Translations under genes and position numbers: made by a program
DNA from: Rothia mucilaginosa
GTDB taxonomy: Bacteria > Actinomycetota > Actinomycetes > Actinomycetales > Micrococcaceae
Assembly (NCBI RefSeq): GCF_001548235.1
Contig: NZ_AP014938.1
Location: 1,364,001 to 1,428,000 of the forward strand
Length of the DNA stretch: 64,000 nt
Direction of reading: 5' to 3'
Shown here: positions 33,241 through 41,762 of the stretch, one piece after another
Layout of the letters: every line of letters begins with the position of its first letter
Numbering within the stretch: position 1 is the first letter of the stretch
Notes under the pieces: generated by a model
Databases searched by the model: none
What the model was told of the DNA's origin: nothing
The model's input: only the letters and a program-made list of their open reading frames with translations

Positions 33241-34852
33241 TGGTGGGCCTTTCTTCGGGGAACTTGTAGAGGCGGCGGCGTGAACGCATCGCCAAGCCGG
33301 TTGCGGCGGTGGTTGTACCCACACGACCAATAAGCATCAGAACGCTGAGCACGTACACGCCCGCAGGTGGCAGGCTGGCGGAGAGGCCGTTCGAGAGGCC
33401 GCAGGTCGCGAAGGCGGAGATGACCTCGAAGATGACTTCTTTGAGATCTGCGCCGCTGATGATAAGAATCGATGCGGCGCCAACACCTACCACGGTAGCA
33501 CCCATAACAATCACAGAGATGGCAATGCGCAGAGAGGATTCGGGGATGGTGCGATTGAACGCTACAACCTTCTGGTCACCTCGCGCCTCGGCAAGAATCG
33601 ATAGGGCAATCACGGCGATGGTGGTGACCTTCACACCGCCTGCGGTTGAGCCGGAGCCGCCACCAATGAACATGAGCGTGTCCGTCAGCAAGGTGGAGAC
33701 GGGCGTAATGCTACTCATATCGACCAGGTTGAACCCGCCTGAACGCATCATCACGGAGGCGAAGATGGCGTTGAGGATTTTATCGCCGGGAGAGTAGGAA
33801 CCGATGGTTGCGGGGTTATTCCACTCGAAAAGACCCCAGAAGAAGGCACCAAAACCGAAGAAGAAGAGGGTCGTGACCATGGTCAGTTTTGCGGTGAGCT
33901 GCCAGTGCGATGGGCGGAAAGGGTTGCGCTGAATCGCAATGAACACGGGGAAGCCGAGCGAGCCGAGGAACACCGCGATGCAGATGGGCACGAGCAGGAA
34001 AAGATCGTGGCCGTAGGGTACGATGCCGTCCGAGTGCGGGGTAAATCCGGCGTTGTTGAATGCCGAAACCGAGTAGAAAATGCCGTGCCACAGGGCCTCG
34101 TGTGGTGCTTCACCGAGCGCGAGGAATCGTGGGGTGAGGAGCATTGCAATGAACGCTTCGATGGAGAAAGACGCGTACGCCACCGCTTTGACGATGCCGC
34201 CGACCTCGCCGAGTCGGCTAATATTCAGGTCTTCCTGCGCGATGAGTTTGGTGCGCAGACCCATTTTGCGGCCGATAGCCAGCGCCAGCAGGGAGGTGAT
34301 GGTCAGCGTGCCCAGGCCACCCACCTGGCAGGCGAGAAGAATCATTGCCTGACCGAAGGTTGACCACTGATCTGCTGTGGAGACGGTGGTCAGACCGGTC
34401 ACGGTGACCGCGCTGGTGGAGGTGAAGACCGCGTGGTGTAGCGCGACGCGCTGCCCGTCTGCCGAAGAAATCGGCAGGGACAGCATGACGGTGAAGAAGA
34501 TGATGACTAGAAAGAAGGCACCGATTGCGGTGCGTGAGGGAGACGCCAGAACTGAGGAATCAATGAAGTCGCGGAAGCGTTCGAGAGTCTTCTGGTTGAA
34601 CTCTAGTGGGGTTCGTTTGCGCTGAGTCTTGGGGTCTTCGTGGTCACGTAGGGTCGGCAGACGGTCAAGATCGATGCCGGGCACGCTGGTGAGGATGCTG
34701 AGGTTTTCAGCTTCGAGGCGATCGCGGCGGCGTCGGCGAACCTGCTGTTTTTGGGGTTCGGAGGTGGCACCGCTGAGGGTGTCCCAGCGGCGGTTGAGCT
34801 GGCCCTGGGGGTGGTGGTGTCGGCGCCGGGTGCGGCGGAGTATGCGTCCCAT
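33233..34852 (-). CDS. ktrB: KtrB/TrkH-family K+ uptake membrane subunit
   Basis: 539 residues. It has four repeated membrane-pore-membrane units with filter-like loops such as SAVTVTGLTTVS and NNAGFTPHSDG, followed by GGFNLVDMSS and FATCGLSNGLS. An N-terminal basic, His/Arg-rich cytoplasmic extension of about 85 residues precedes the first helix (SPSRTAIGAFFLVIIFFTVML). AAGGAGG lies upstream of the ATG. With the overlapping ktrA gene it forms a two-component K+ uptake system. Confidence 0.9.
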   Translation of the reverse strand: MGRILRRTRRRHHHPQGQLNRRWDTLSGATSEPQKQQVRRRRRDRLEAENLSILTSVPGIDLDRLPTLRDHEDPKTQRKRTPLEFNQKTLERFRDFIDSSVLASPSRTAIGAFFLVIIFFTVMLSLPISSADGQRVALHHAVFTSTSAVTVTGLTTVSTADQWSTFGQAMILLACQVGGLGTLTITSLLALAIGRKMGLRTKLIAQEDLNISRLGEVGGIVKAVAYASFSIEAFIAMLLTPRFLALGEAPHEALWHGIFYSVSAFNNAGFTPHSDGIVPYGHDLFLLVPICIAVFLGSLGFPVFIAIQRNPFRPSHWQLTAKLTMVTTLFFFGFGAFFWGLFEWNNPATIGSYSPGDKILNAIFASVMMRSGGFNLVDMSSITPVSTLLTDTLMFIGGGSGSTAGGVKVTTIAVIALSILAEARGDQKVVAFNRTIPESSLRIAISVIVMGATVVGVGAASILIISGADLKEVIFEVISAFATCGLSNGLSASLPPAGVYVLSVLMLIGRVGTTTAATGLAMRSRRRLYKFPEERPTIG

Positions 34853-35287
34853 GCGCCTCCTTCAGTGGGTGTCTGGGTGTTCTTCAGCGGGTGTTTGGGT
34901 GTTGGTATGTTGGGTGGCGGTTTGAGCCTGCGTTTAACGCCTTCTAGTGTATCGCGCCGGGTGCCTGCTGAGGGGGTTGAGGCTCTGGTAGTTCGGGGGT
35001 AAATATGTGAGCTTGGAGAAGGCGTACGGCTGGTTTTGTGGGGTGGAGCCACGAAAACTATATATTCTGTATTGGTTATATATGTATTGAGGGGCTGGGC
35101 GGCTCGCATATGCCTAGGATGAGATACAGGAAATCACCACGAGATGTGATAGGCACTTCATGCTTTTCTCCCCTTCAGCGCTTCATATTGAGGTAGCATT
35201 CAGCGGTCTTTCAGAATTTTTAAAGGTAATTTCTGTATCACCCTCATTCTAAGCTTGAGGCGCCACTTTATATGTCATAATCGCTAT
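34853..35287. other. 435-bp divergent region between ktrB and the ArsR-like gene
   Basis: The middle is AT-rich, with a dyad of TATATA type around 35060-35085. No gene or known riboswitch is recognised. Confidence 0.5.
35276..35281 (+). promoter_or_regulatory. -10 element for the tailed ArsR regulator, leaderless
   Basis: CATAAT, then CGCTAT, then the ATG at 35288. TTGAGG about 15 bp upstream could be the -35. Confidence 0.5.
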
Positions 35288-36679
35288 ATGCATTCTGATG
35301 TTTTTTCTGTCATCGCGGATCCGACTCGCCGCCGAATTGTGCGTATTCTCGCTGAGCAAACCCACACGGTGGGTGCAGTGGTTGAGAAGCTGGGCATGAG
35401 CCAGCCGACCATTTCGAAGCACCTGAAAGTCCTTCGCGATGCAGATGTGGTCTCCGTGACCGTGGAGGGGCAGCGTCGCCTCTACTCCCTGAACCCGGAT
35501 GTATTCGCCACCGTGACCGAGTGGATTAACGAGACCGTTCAGATTGCACGCCAGTCCAATGAGGCGCACGCACCCGTGGCACTGCCCGGTGGCGTGACTG
35601 CATCTGCCTCCGATAAGGCGACGGTCGAGAAGATTACGGCTGAGAAGGTTGCAGAGAAGCCGGTCGAGAAGAACTCTGAGCAGAGCACCCAGAAGCCCGA
35701 AGCTGAAGAGCCCGCTCAGAAGCTTGTACCCGCTGCAACTGCACCGGCTGCATCCGAGAAGAGCACAACTGCGGAGAAGCTCGAGGCGACCGACCCCGAG
35801 ACTCTCACCGTTGAAGCGCCCACCTCCGAGGAAATCGAGCAGGCTCGCATTCAGCGCGCCCGCGCACAGTACCTGACCCCCAGCGCGCGCATCTACTCGC
35901 GCCCTGCGGAGCATGCTGCTGATAGCACCGCTTCCGAAGCTGTCGCTGAGAAGGCGGGAGTTGCTGAGTCCACCTCGCAGGAAGAGGCTGTGGATAGCAC
36001 CCCGATGCGCCCCTTCACTCCCGCATCCTACGGTTACGATGCTGGGGTGACCCCCGCGGCGTCGGCACCCCCCGCTCAGCCCGCTACCCCTGCGGCACCT
36101 GCTGAAGCTAAGCCTGTTGTAGCGCAGAAGCCGGTGGCATTCCCTCAGCCTGCGGCTGTGGTGCCTTATGGCATTGACCCCGCTGCGGTTGTGGGTGGCT
36201 CGATTCAGCCTATCGCTGTGATCCCCGAGGCTGTTGTGCTTGAAAAGATCGCCGAGGAAAAGGCTACCGACGAAAAGGTTGCAGCTGAGAAGCCTGTTGC
36301 ACCCGCTGAATCCGCCAAGGAAGAAGCAACCCGCAAGGAATTTGCAGCTGAGGATTCTGCAGCTGAAAAGTCTGTGATTGAGAAGAACGTAGTAGATGAA
36401 GCCGCGGCAGAAGAGCCCGTGAAGACTGAATCTGCTGAGGAAGTAGCTTCGCCTGCAGAAGCTACTGAGAAGGCTGAACTCGGTAAGGTCGAGCCTGCCA
36501 ATGATGAGCCTGTCGAGGGTGAGCCTGCTAAGGCTGAAACCTCCGCTGAGGAGCCCGAGTATCAGACCATGCCCGCTTACGATTCGGTGTACCGCCCCAG
36601 CACTGAGACGAACAGTGCTGAGACGAAGGACAACCACCGCGGTGGCCTCTTCGGCTTCCTGCGTGGCCGCCGCCGCTAA
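35288..36679 (+). CDS. ArsR-type winged-helix protein with a 370-residue disordered tail
   Basis: 463 residues. Residues 1-95 form an ArsR winged helix (VFSVIADPTRRRIVRILAEQ, then GMSQPTISKHLKVLRDADVV and GQRRLYSLNP). ArsR proteins are normally about 100-120 residues. Here a tail of about 370 residues follows, made of Ala, Glu, Lys, Val and Pro (AEKVAEKPVEKNSEQ, PEAEEPAQK and so on). It ends in GGLFGFLRGRRR. No metal-binding cysteines are seen. The tail is likely unstructured, with the basic end able to bind nucleic acid or membrane. The neighbouring GntR-type gene has the same plan. Confidence 0.75.
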   Translation: MHSDVFSVIADPTRRRIVRILAEQTHTVGAVVEKLGMSQPTISKHLKVLRDADVVSVTVEGQRRLYSLNPDVFATVTEWINETVQIARQSNEAHAPVALPGGVTASASDKATVEKITAEKVAEKPVEKNSEQSTQKPEAEEPAQKLVPAATAPAASEKSTTAEKLEATDPETLTVEAPTSEEIEQARIQRARAQYLTPSARIYSRPAEHAADSTASEAVAEKAGVAESTSQEEAVDSTPMRPFTPASYGYDAGVTPAASAPPAQPATPAAPAEAKPVVAQKPVAFPQPAAVVPYGIDPAAVVGGSIQPIAVIPEAVVLEKIAEEKATDEKVAAEKPVAPAESAKEEATRKEFAAEDSAAEKSVIEKNVVDEAAAEEPVKTESAEEVASPAEATEKAELGKVEPANDEPVEGEPAKAETSAEEPEYQTMPAYDSVYRPSTETNSAETKDNHRGGLFGFLRGRRR

Positions 36680-36778
36680 GACGGGCGGCTAGGGTCTGCC
36701 CTGCCGATCACTTCCGGCATTAACTCTCTGTAAAACACACACACTCTCACTCACTTTTTGACCGAAAGACGCATTCAC

Positions 36779-38842
36779 GTGGCTATTCATCGTAAAATTC
36801 TGCGCTGGCTCGAGAACGAACTGTTCGAGGGCAACATTCAGCTGGGTCAAGATCTGCCCAGCGATAGCGAAATTGCGCGCGCTATTGGTGTGGGTCGTTC
36901 CCGTACCCGCGAGGCTCTACGCACCCTGGAAGATATGGATCTGGTGCAGCTGTACAACGGCCGCGGCAAGGAAATGCTGGTGCACCTGAGCGATGAGCCG
37001 GCTTCCGCGGCGAGTGCCGCTCTGCGCCTGCACATGTCTAGCTCGCGTTACCCGACTCGTGACCTGGTTCAGACCCGTATTCTGCTGGAAAGCTGGGCGA
37101 TTGCGCGTATTGACCCGAAGACCGCCTCCTTCGCGGAGATGGACGAGGTCCTGGCGCAGATGGAAGATTTCGACCTGTCGATTCGTGATTTCCTGGAGCT
37201 TCTGCTGACTTTCCACCACCAGGTGATGCGCTGTGCGGGTAATGAGCTGCTGGTGGGTCTGCTCGCGTCGGTGCGTCAGCCGAGCTTTGAGTCGATGCTG
37301 TCGCTGGTGGGCCGTATGCCGCTGTGGAGTAGCGCTGTGGAGCGTCTGCGTGCTGAGAGCCGTGCTATTGCGGAGGCTTTGAAGGCGGGCGATTCGGCGA
37401 CGGCTCGTGCCATGGTGATTGGTCAGCTGCGCGGCATGTATGCCGATGCCGGTATTGACCTGGAGCAGGAGGCGACCTCTGCGAACGGTCTGCCGGGTGA
37501 GCCGATTGCTTCTGAGTTTGCGCCGGTTGATGTGGATGAGTTTGCCGCCGATGACTTTGATGATTTGATGCAGGATGATGCGTCCTTCGCTGATGTGGGG
37601 GCGTTGCCCGCCGCGGATGCGCCTGAGCCTGTGGTGGAGCCTGCTGTTGAGGTCCCGGCTGAGTCTGCGCAGTCTTCTGCCGTGGAATACAAGGTGCCTG
37701 AAGGCGATATCGTCTACATTGAGGAGACGGCTTCTGAGAGCCCTGCCGAGCGTGTTGATACCTCTGCTGAGACTACTTTTGGTGCGGATGCTTCTGCATC
37801 TGACAAGGTGGAACGTGTCATTCCCGCTGCATCCCAGCCCGCACCTGCTGTAGCTTCCGCAGCTCCCGCACAGCCTGCCGCGCATTCGGTGAGCCCGGAT
37901 GTGCCGCTGAGCTTCGGTACCCCGCGCCGCAGCACCCCGGTTGCGCAGGCTGCACCCGCCTCCCAGGCTCCTGCCGCGCAGAATTTTAGCTCGCAGACTC
38001 TCGGCTCACAGCCTCTTAGCTCGCAGATTCCCAGCGGTCAGTTGCCGAGCGTGCCTGCCGCCCAGGCGCAGGAAGAGGCTGAGGGCCCCGCGAAGGTTCT
38101 GCGTGCTTCTGCGGCGGCTCCGCGTCGTCGTAGCGGTCAGATTATTTCTCCGGTACGTGCGACCATCATTAAGCCGGTGGACCGTAGCAGGGTTCTGACT
38201 GCGCCTGCCCGTACCGCGCGTTCTGCGGCTGTCGTGACTGCTGCGGCGCCCGCGGAGGCTGAGTCTTCTGAGAAGGTTCTGCGTGCTCCGGCGCGCCAGG
38301 AGGCGCCCGCCGTTCAGCCTGCTGAGCCTACTCGTCTTGAGGCGGCTGCGACCATCCACGACACCTATGAGAAGCTTCCGCATGAGGAGCCGGTGCAGGA
38401 GCGCCGCGGCATCTTCTCGAAGATGAAGCGTTTCTTTGGCGTGGATGTGTACGAGCCTGAGGAAGCTCAGGAGAGTGCCGAGAAGGATCAGGCAGTGAAG
38501 GAGCAGACTGCGAAGGCTCAGCCCGAGGTTAGTGCCGATGTGAAGCCGGAGAAGCCCGTTGTGGATGCAGAGGCGCTGGCTCGTGCCGAGGCTGAGCGTG
38601 CTGAGCGTCTGAAGGCCTTGCACGCGGCGGTGGAAGAGACCGCTGTGGAAAGCTCTGCTTCGGAAATTCCTGCTGAGGAGGTTTCTGTAGAAGAGCCGGT
38701 TGAAGAACCCGCTGAGGAATCGGCTGAGGCCGCCTCCCAGGCTGAGGAGAGCTCTTCTGAGGGCGCTGTAGCATCTTCTGGTTCGGCTCTGTCTAAGGGA
38801 CGGTCTAAGGGCTCGAAGAAGTCGAAGAAGAAGCGCCGTTAG
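36779..38842 (+). CDS. GntR/FadR-type regulator with a 450-residue disordered tail
   Basis: 687 residues. The N-terminal GntR winged helix is clear (IQLGQDLPSDSEIARAIGVG, SRTREALRTLEDMDLVQL). An FCD-like effector domain follows to about residue 225 (TRDLVQTRILLESWAIARI, FHHQVMRCAGNELLVGLLA, EALKAGDSATARAMV). The remaining 450 residues are an Ala/Glu/Pro/Ser/Val-rich tail, broken by RRGIFSKMKRFFGVDVYEPE near residue 545. It ends in a Lys/Ser-rich cluster (KGRSKGSKKSKKKRR). FadR-type regulators are usually about 230 residues. GTG at 36779 has GAAAGA upstream; a TTG at 36758 is an alternative. Confidence 0.75.
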   Translation: MAIHRKILRWLENELFEGNIQLGQDLPSDSEIARAIGVGRSRTREALRTLEDMDLVQLYNGRGKEMLVHLSDEPASAASAALRLHMSSSRYPTRDLVQTRILLESWAIARIDPKTASFAEMDEVLAQMEDFDLSIRDFLELLLTFHHQVMRCAGNELLVGLLASVRQPSFESMLSLVGRMPLWSSAVERLRAESRAIAEALKAGDSATARAMVIGQLRGMYADAGIDLEQEATSANGLPGEPIASEFAPVDVDEFAADDFDDLMQDDASFADVGALPAADAPEPVVEPAVEVPAESAQSSAVEYKVPEGDIVYIEETASESPAERVDTSAETTFGADASASDKVERVIPAASQPAPAVASAAPAQPAAHSVSPDVPLSFGTPRRSTPVAQAAPASQAPAAQNFSSQTLGSQPLSSQIPSGQLPSVPAAQAQEEAEGPAKVLRASAAAPRRRSGQIISPVRATIIKPVDRSRVLTAPARTARSAAVVTAAAPAEAESSEKVLRAPARQEAPAVQPAEPTRLEAAATIHDTYEKLPHEEPVQERRGIFSKMKRFFGVDVYEPEEAQESAEKDQAVKEQTAKAQPEVSADVKPEKPVVDAEALARAEAERAERLKALHAAVEETAVESSASEIPAEEVSVEEPVEEPAEESAEAASQAEESSSEGAVASSGSALSKGRSKGSKKSKKKRR

Positions 38843-38957
38843 GGCTGCCGAATCCCCGGTTTCACCCGGAAATACCCTCGATAAGCCTGCGGGAGAAGCG
38901 GAAATTCAGGGAAAAACTCCTGAAAAGCCGCTCTCGAATGGTGAAAATGGGGGTAAA

Positions 38958-39042
38958 CCTAGTACTCTAGGTAGGTAGCGCTCTAAAACGCAAGGGTATT
39001 TCTGTGCCTAAAATGCGTTTTGGATCGGTTATACCGGTATAA
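38958..39042 (+). promoter_or_regulatory. Two palindromes upstream of the bS22 gene
   Basis: CCTAG-TACT-CTAGG at 38958-38971 and TTATACCGGTATAA at 39029-39042, both perfect, within the 263-bp region before the ribosomal protein gene. They may be regulator sites; the second overlaps a TATAAAT that could be a -10. Confidence 0.4.
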
Positions 39043-39105
39043 ATATCCCCGGGTAGCTACCGAGTCGAATGGCTCGGCCGGGTACGAGTAAAGTGAGGAA
39101 ATCCT

Positions 39106-39204
39106 ATGGGTTCCGTTATCAAGAAGCGCCGCAAGCGTATGTCCAAGAAGAAGCACCGCAAGCTGCTTCGTAAGACCCGCCACCAGCGCCGCAACAAGAA
39201 GTAA
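39106..39204 (+). CDS. 32-residue basic ribosomal protein, bS22/AURKAIP1 type
   Basis: Encodes [19 protein letters not shown] followed by [13 protein letters not shown] and a stop. This tiny, extremely basic protein is conserved in actinobacteria and shares the AURKAIP1/COX24 motif ([15 protein letters not shown]). In mycobacterial ribosomes it is the small-subunit protein bS22, at the decoding-centre side. GTGAGGAA precedes the ATG by a few bases, and a strong terminator follows. It is easily missed because of its length. Confidence 0.9.
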   Translation: MGSVIKKRRKRMSKKKHRKLLRKTRHQRRNKK

Positions 39205-39218
39205 ATAGACTTCTTTCG

Positions 39219-39250
39219 CCCCGCCCTCCGCATGGAGAGGCGGGGTTTTT
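39219..39250 (+). terminator. Terminator after the bS22 gene
   Basis: Stem CCCCGCCCTCC with GGAGAGGCGGGG around GCAT, followed by TTTTT. Confidence 0.88.
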
Positions 39251-39361
39251 GCGTTTCTGCAGTTTCGCGGGCTGGGTTTTGTACGCCGGGTTTTGTATTT
39301 GTAGAGGGTATGTGCGGGTCACCTGTTTGGGGTGCGGCGCGCTATCTGAGAGACTGGGATT

Positions 39362-40051
39362 ATGACTGAAACTTCCACCATTAAAGTTCACCTCATGCGT
39401 CACGGCGAGGTGCACAACCCCGAGCGTATCGTGTACGGCCGTCTGCCCGGCTACCGTCTGTCCGATAAGGGCCAGCAGATGGTGCGTCTGAGCGCTGAGG
39501 AGTTCGCGGCTCGTGCTGAGCGCGGCGCCCGTTTTGTGCATCTGGTCTGCTCGCCGTTGCAGCGTACCCGTGAGTCTGCCGCCCCGGTTGAGGAGCTGCT
39601 GGGTCTGACCGCGCAGCCGGATGAGCGCGTCATTGAGGCGGATAACTACTTTGAGGGTCTGCACGTGAACGCGCAGGAGCTGCTGAAGAACCCGCGTCAC
39701 TGGACGAAGCTGTACAACCCGGCGCGCCCCTCCTGGGGTGAGTCGTACCTGGACCAGATTCGCCGTATGGCTGCGGCTGTCCAGGACGCGGCGCGTACCG
39801 CCTACGAGTTGGGCGGCGAGGGTGCGGAGGCGATTATTGTGTCGCATCAGCTGCCGATTTGGATTACTCGCCTGGGTGTTGAGGGCCGCATGCTGCAGCA
39901 TGACCCGCGTGCCCGCGAGTGCAACCTGGCGTCGATTACGACTCTGGCGTTTAGCACCACTGATTTTGAGCATGAGATGCCGCATTTTGTGGGATATGCG
40001 GAGCCTGCTGCGCCGCTGTACGGTGGCGTGATTCAGCTGCCCGGTAGCTAA
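39362..40051 (+). CDS. Histidine phosphatase (phosphoglycerate mutase-like) family protein
   Basis: 229 residues. The catalytic His lies in HLMRHGEVHNP, whose RHG is the family signature, with VYGRLPGYRLSDKG next and CSPLQRTRESAAPVEELLG containing the second Arg. The second His is in IIVSHQLPIWI. Substrate cannot be deduced; such actinobacterial proteins dephosphorylate small phosphoesters and are not glycolytic mutases. GAGACT lies six bases before the ATG with no Shine-Dalgarno. It is monocistronic, with its own terminator. Confidence 0.85.
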   Translation: MTETSTIKVHLMRHGEVHNPERIVYGRLPGYRLSDKGQQMVRLSAEEFAARAERGARFVHLVCSPLQRTRESAAPVEELLGLTAQPDERVIEADNYFEGLHVNAQELLKNPRHWTKLYNPARPSWGESYLDQIRRMAAAVQDAARTAYELGGEGAEAIIVSHQLPIWITRLGVEGRMLQHDPRARECNLASITTLAFSTTDFEHEMPHFVGYAEPAAPLYGGVIQLPGS

Positions 40052-40102
40052 CAAACCCGGTAGCTAGTTCCCGCTAGTTCCCAAAGCTGTTTTGAGCATA
40101 GT

Positions 40103-40147
40103 AAGAGGCTGTGAGCCCATCCGTGACGGATGCGCTCACAGCCTCTT
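40103..40147. terminator. Strong terminator after the histidine phosphatase gene
   Basis: Arms AAGAGGCTGTGAGC and GCTCACAGCCTCTT with an inner CATCC-GGATG stem, followed by TCT. Confidence 0.88.
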
Positions 40148-40194
40148 TCTATAAACCTTGAGGGGCGCACGGGCTGCAAACCTAGCTGTCCCGG

Positions 40195-40623
40195 CTAGTT
40201 CTGCCCGTGACCCTGATTCGGTGTGCCGTCCTCGGGGTCCTTATGCTCTGAATCTTTACGCTCGGAATCCTGCTTGTTGTTCGATTCTGCTTCGCGGCTG
40301 CGGCGTTCGCGTTCTGCTTTTGCTTTGAGCCAGCGCAGGTACTCTTCATCGTCGTCGGGGGAAGACACCGAGGGCGCCAGGGTGTTGCGTCGCTGGCCGA
40401 AACCGGGGCGAGGAGCGCCTGCTGCGGGCTGCGCCTTGGGGCGGCCCAGGATGAGCCACATGAGCGGACCCACCACGGGGAAGAGCAGGGTGACGAGAAC
40501 CCACAGCCACTTGGGCAGGGTTCGCGCCTCGTGTGCGGGGGTGCGGACGGCGTCCAAGAGGGTGTAGAGGGTCAGCCCCACGATGAGGGCGGCACCGCCA
40601 ATAATCAGCATGGCTCGAATCAT
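40195..40623 (-). CDS. PLDc N-terminal-type small membrane protein
   Basis: 142 residues. Two helices (AMLIIGGAALIVGLTLYTLLDAV and LPKWLWVLVTLLFPVVGPLMWLIL) match the PLDc_N (cardiolipin synthase N-terminal) membrane domain. PVVGPLMWLILGRP is its characteristic turn. The enzyme domain is absent. A charged C-terminus follows (DDDEEYLRWLKAKAERERR, then a Glu/Lys/Asp-rich end). CATAGT lies 7 nt before the ATG at 40623, which fixes this start over a GTG two codons upstream. It is upstream of menA on the same strand but in the opposite gene order, and function is unknown. Confidence 0.75.
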   Translation of the reverse strand: MIRAMLIIGGAALIVGLTLYTLLDAVRTPAHEARTLPKWLWVLVTLLFPVVGPLMWLILGRPKAQPAAGAPRPGFGQRRNTLAPSVSSPDDDEEYLRWLKAKAERERRSREAESNNKQDSERKDSEHKDPEDGTPNQGHGQN

Positions 40624-40738
40624 AAGCACTACTATGACATACCGCCGCGTTATCGCAGAACTATGAACAGGGTGCCCGCTAGCGGCTTAACGGTGCGGCA
40701 AACCGGGGCAGATTCGTGCGTCGGCTTAGTAGCCGGTC

Positions 40739-41653
40739 TTAGTAACCGGTGAACACCTGAACCTCGTGGCTAATAATATTCAGCGAACCCAGCCACACGG
40801 CGAGAGCAAGAATCACGGAGTACACGAGCGCCACAATACCCGCCTGCTTGAGCACGGGGATCAGCTCGCGGCCGCCGCGCGTCCACACGGTCACGCAGGA
40901 GTGGATGGTCGGGCCGACCAGCAGGAAAATCAGCAGGAACCAAGGGTTCTCATCGAGCAGGAGCACGCCCAGACCCAGCGCCAGCGCCATCTCCACGATG
41001 TAGGTGATGCGCGACCAGCGTTCGCCCAGGCGGACCGCCATGGTCAGCTTGCCCGCCTCAATGTCGGTGGGAATGTCACGCACGTTATTCGCCATGAGCA
41101 GCGCACAGGAAATCAGACCAATGCCGATAGCACCAACCCAGCCGAGCAGGGTCAGGGTGTGCGCCTGCGTGTAGAGGGTGCCCAGGGTCGCGACCAGACC
41201 AAAGTAGACGAAGACGAACACGTCACCTAAGCCCATGTAGCCGTAGGGGTGCTTGCCGCCGGTGTAGCCCCACGCCGCGAAGACGCTGGAGGCGCCAATC
41301 GCTAGAAACCACCACTGGTTCGCCAGGGCCACCAGGGCAAGACCGGCAAGCATCGCCAGACCGAAGCAGGCAAAGGCGGCGTACTTGACGGAGCGGGGGC
41401 TTGCCACACCGGAACCGACGAGGCGCAGCGGACCCACGCGGTCTTCGTCGGTGCCCTTGATGCCGTCGGAGTAGTCGTTGGCGTAGTTCACGCCGACCTG
41501 CAGAAAGAACGCGACGAGGAACGCCAAGAACGCGTAGAGCGGCTTGAATTCGTTGACCTCGTAGGCGGCAGCTGAGCCGGCAATAATGGGGGCGACGGCG
41601 AGCGGCAGGGTGCGCAGGCGAGCGCCTTCAATCCATTGGGCGGCAGTTGCCAC
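40739..41653 (-). CDS. menA: 1,4-dihydroxy-2-naphthoate polyprenyltransferase
   Basis: 304-residue UbiA-family membrane enzyme that attaches the polyprenyl chain to dihydroxynaphthoate in menaquinone synthesis. The two Asp-rich sites are NYANDYSDGIKG (binding diphosphate through Mg2+) and NNVRDIPTDIEAGK. About nine helices are visible. GTG start with GGAAGGAA upstream. It shares the strand with menE and menB, which lie upstream in transcription order with gaps, so they may not be one transcript. Confidence 0.94.
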   Translation of the reverse strand: MATAAQWIEGARLRTLPLAVAPIIAGSAAAYEVNEFKPLYAFLAFLVAFFLQVGVNYANDYSDGIKGTDEDRVGPLRLVGSGVASPRSVKYAAFACFGLAMLAGLALVALANQWWFLAIGASSVFAAWGYTGGKHPYGYMGLGDVFVFVYFGLVATLGTLYTQAHTLTLLGWVGAIGIGLISCALLMANNVRDIPTDIEAGKLTMAVRLGERWSRITYIVEMALALGLGVLLLDENPWFLLIFLLVGPTIHSCVTVWTRGGRELIPVLKQAGIVALVYSVILALAVWLGSLNIISHEVQVFTGY

Positions 41654-41762
41654 GGGGGTTCCTTCCGGGTCTAAGTGCGTATGATGCGTGGGTGTTGTGC
41701 ATGTTGGTCAGGGCGTGCGGGCGGCTGCGTGTACGGGGTGAAAACCCGCGGATGAGCCTGCT

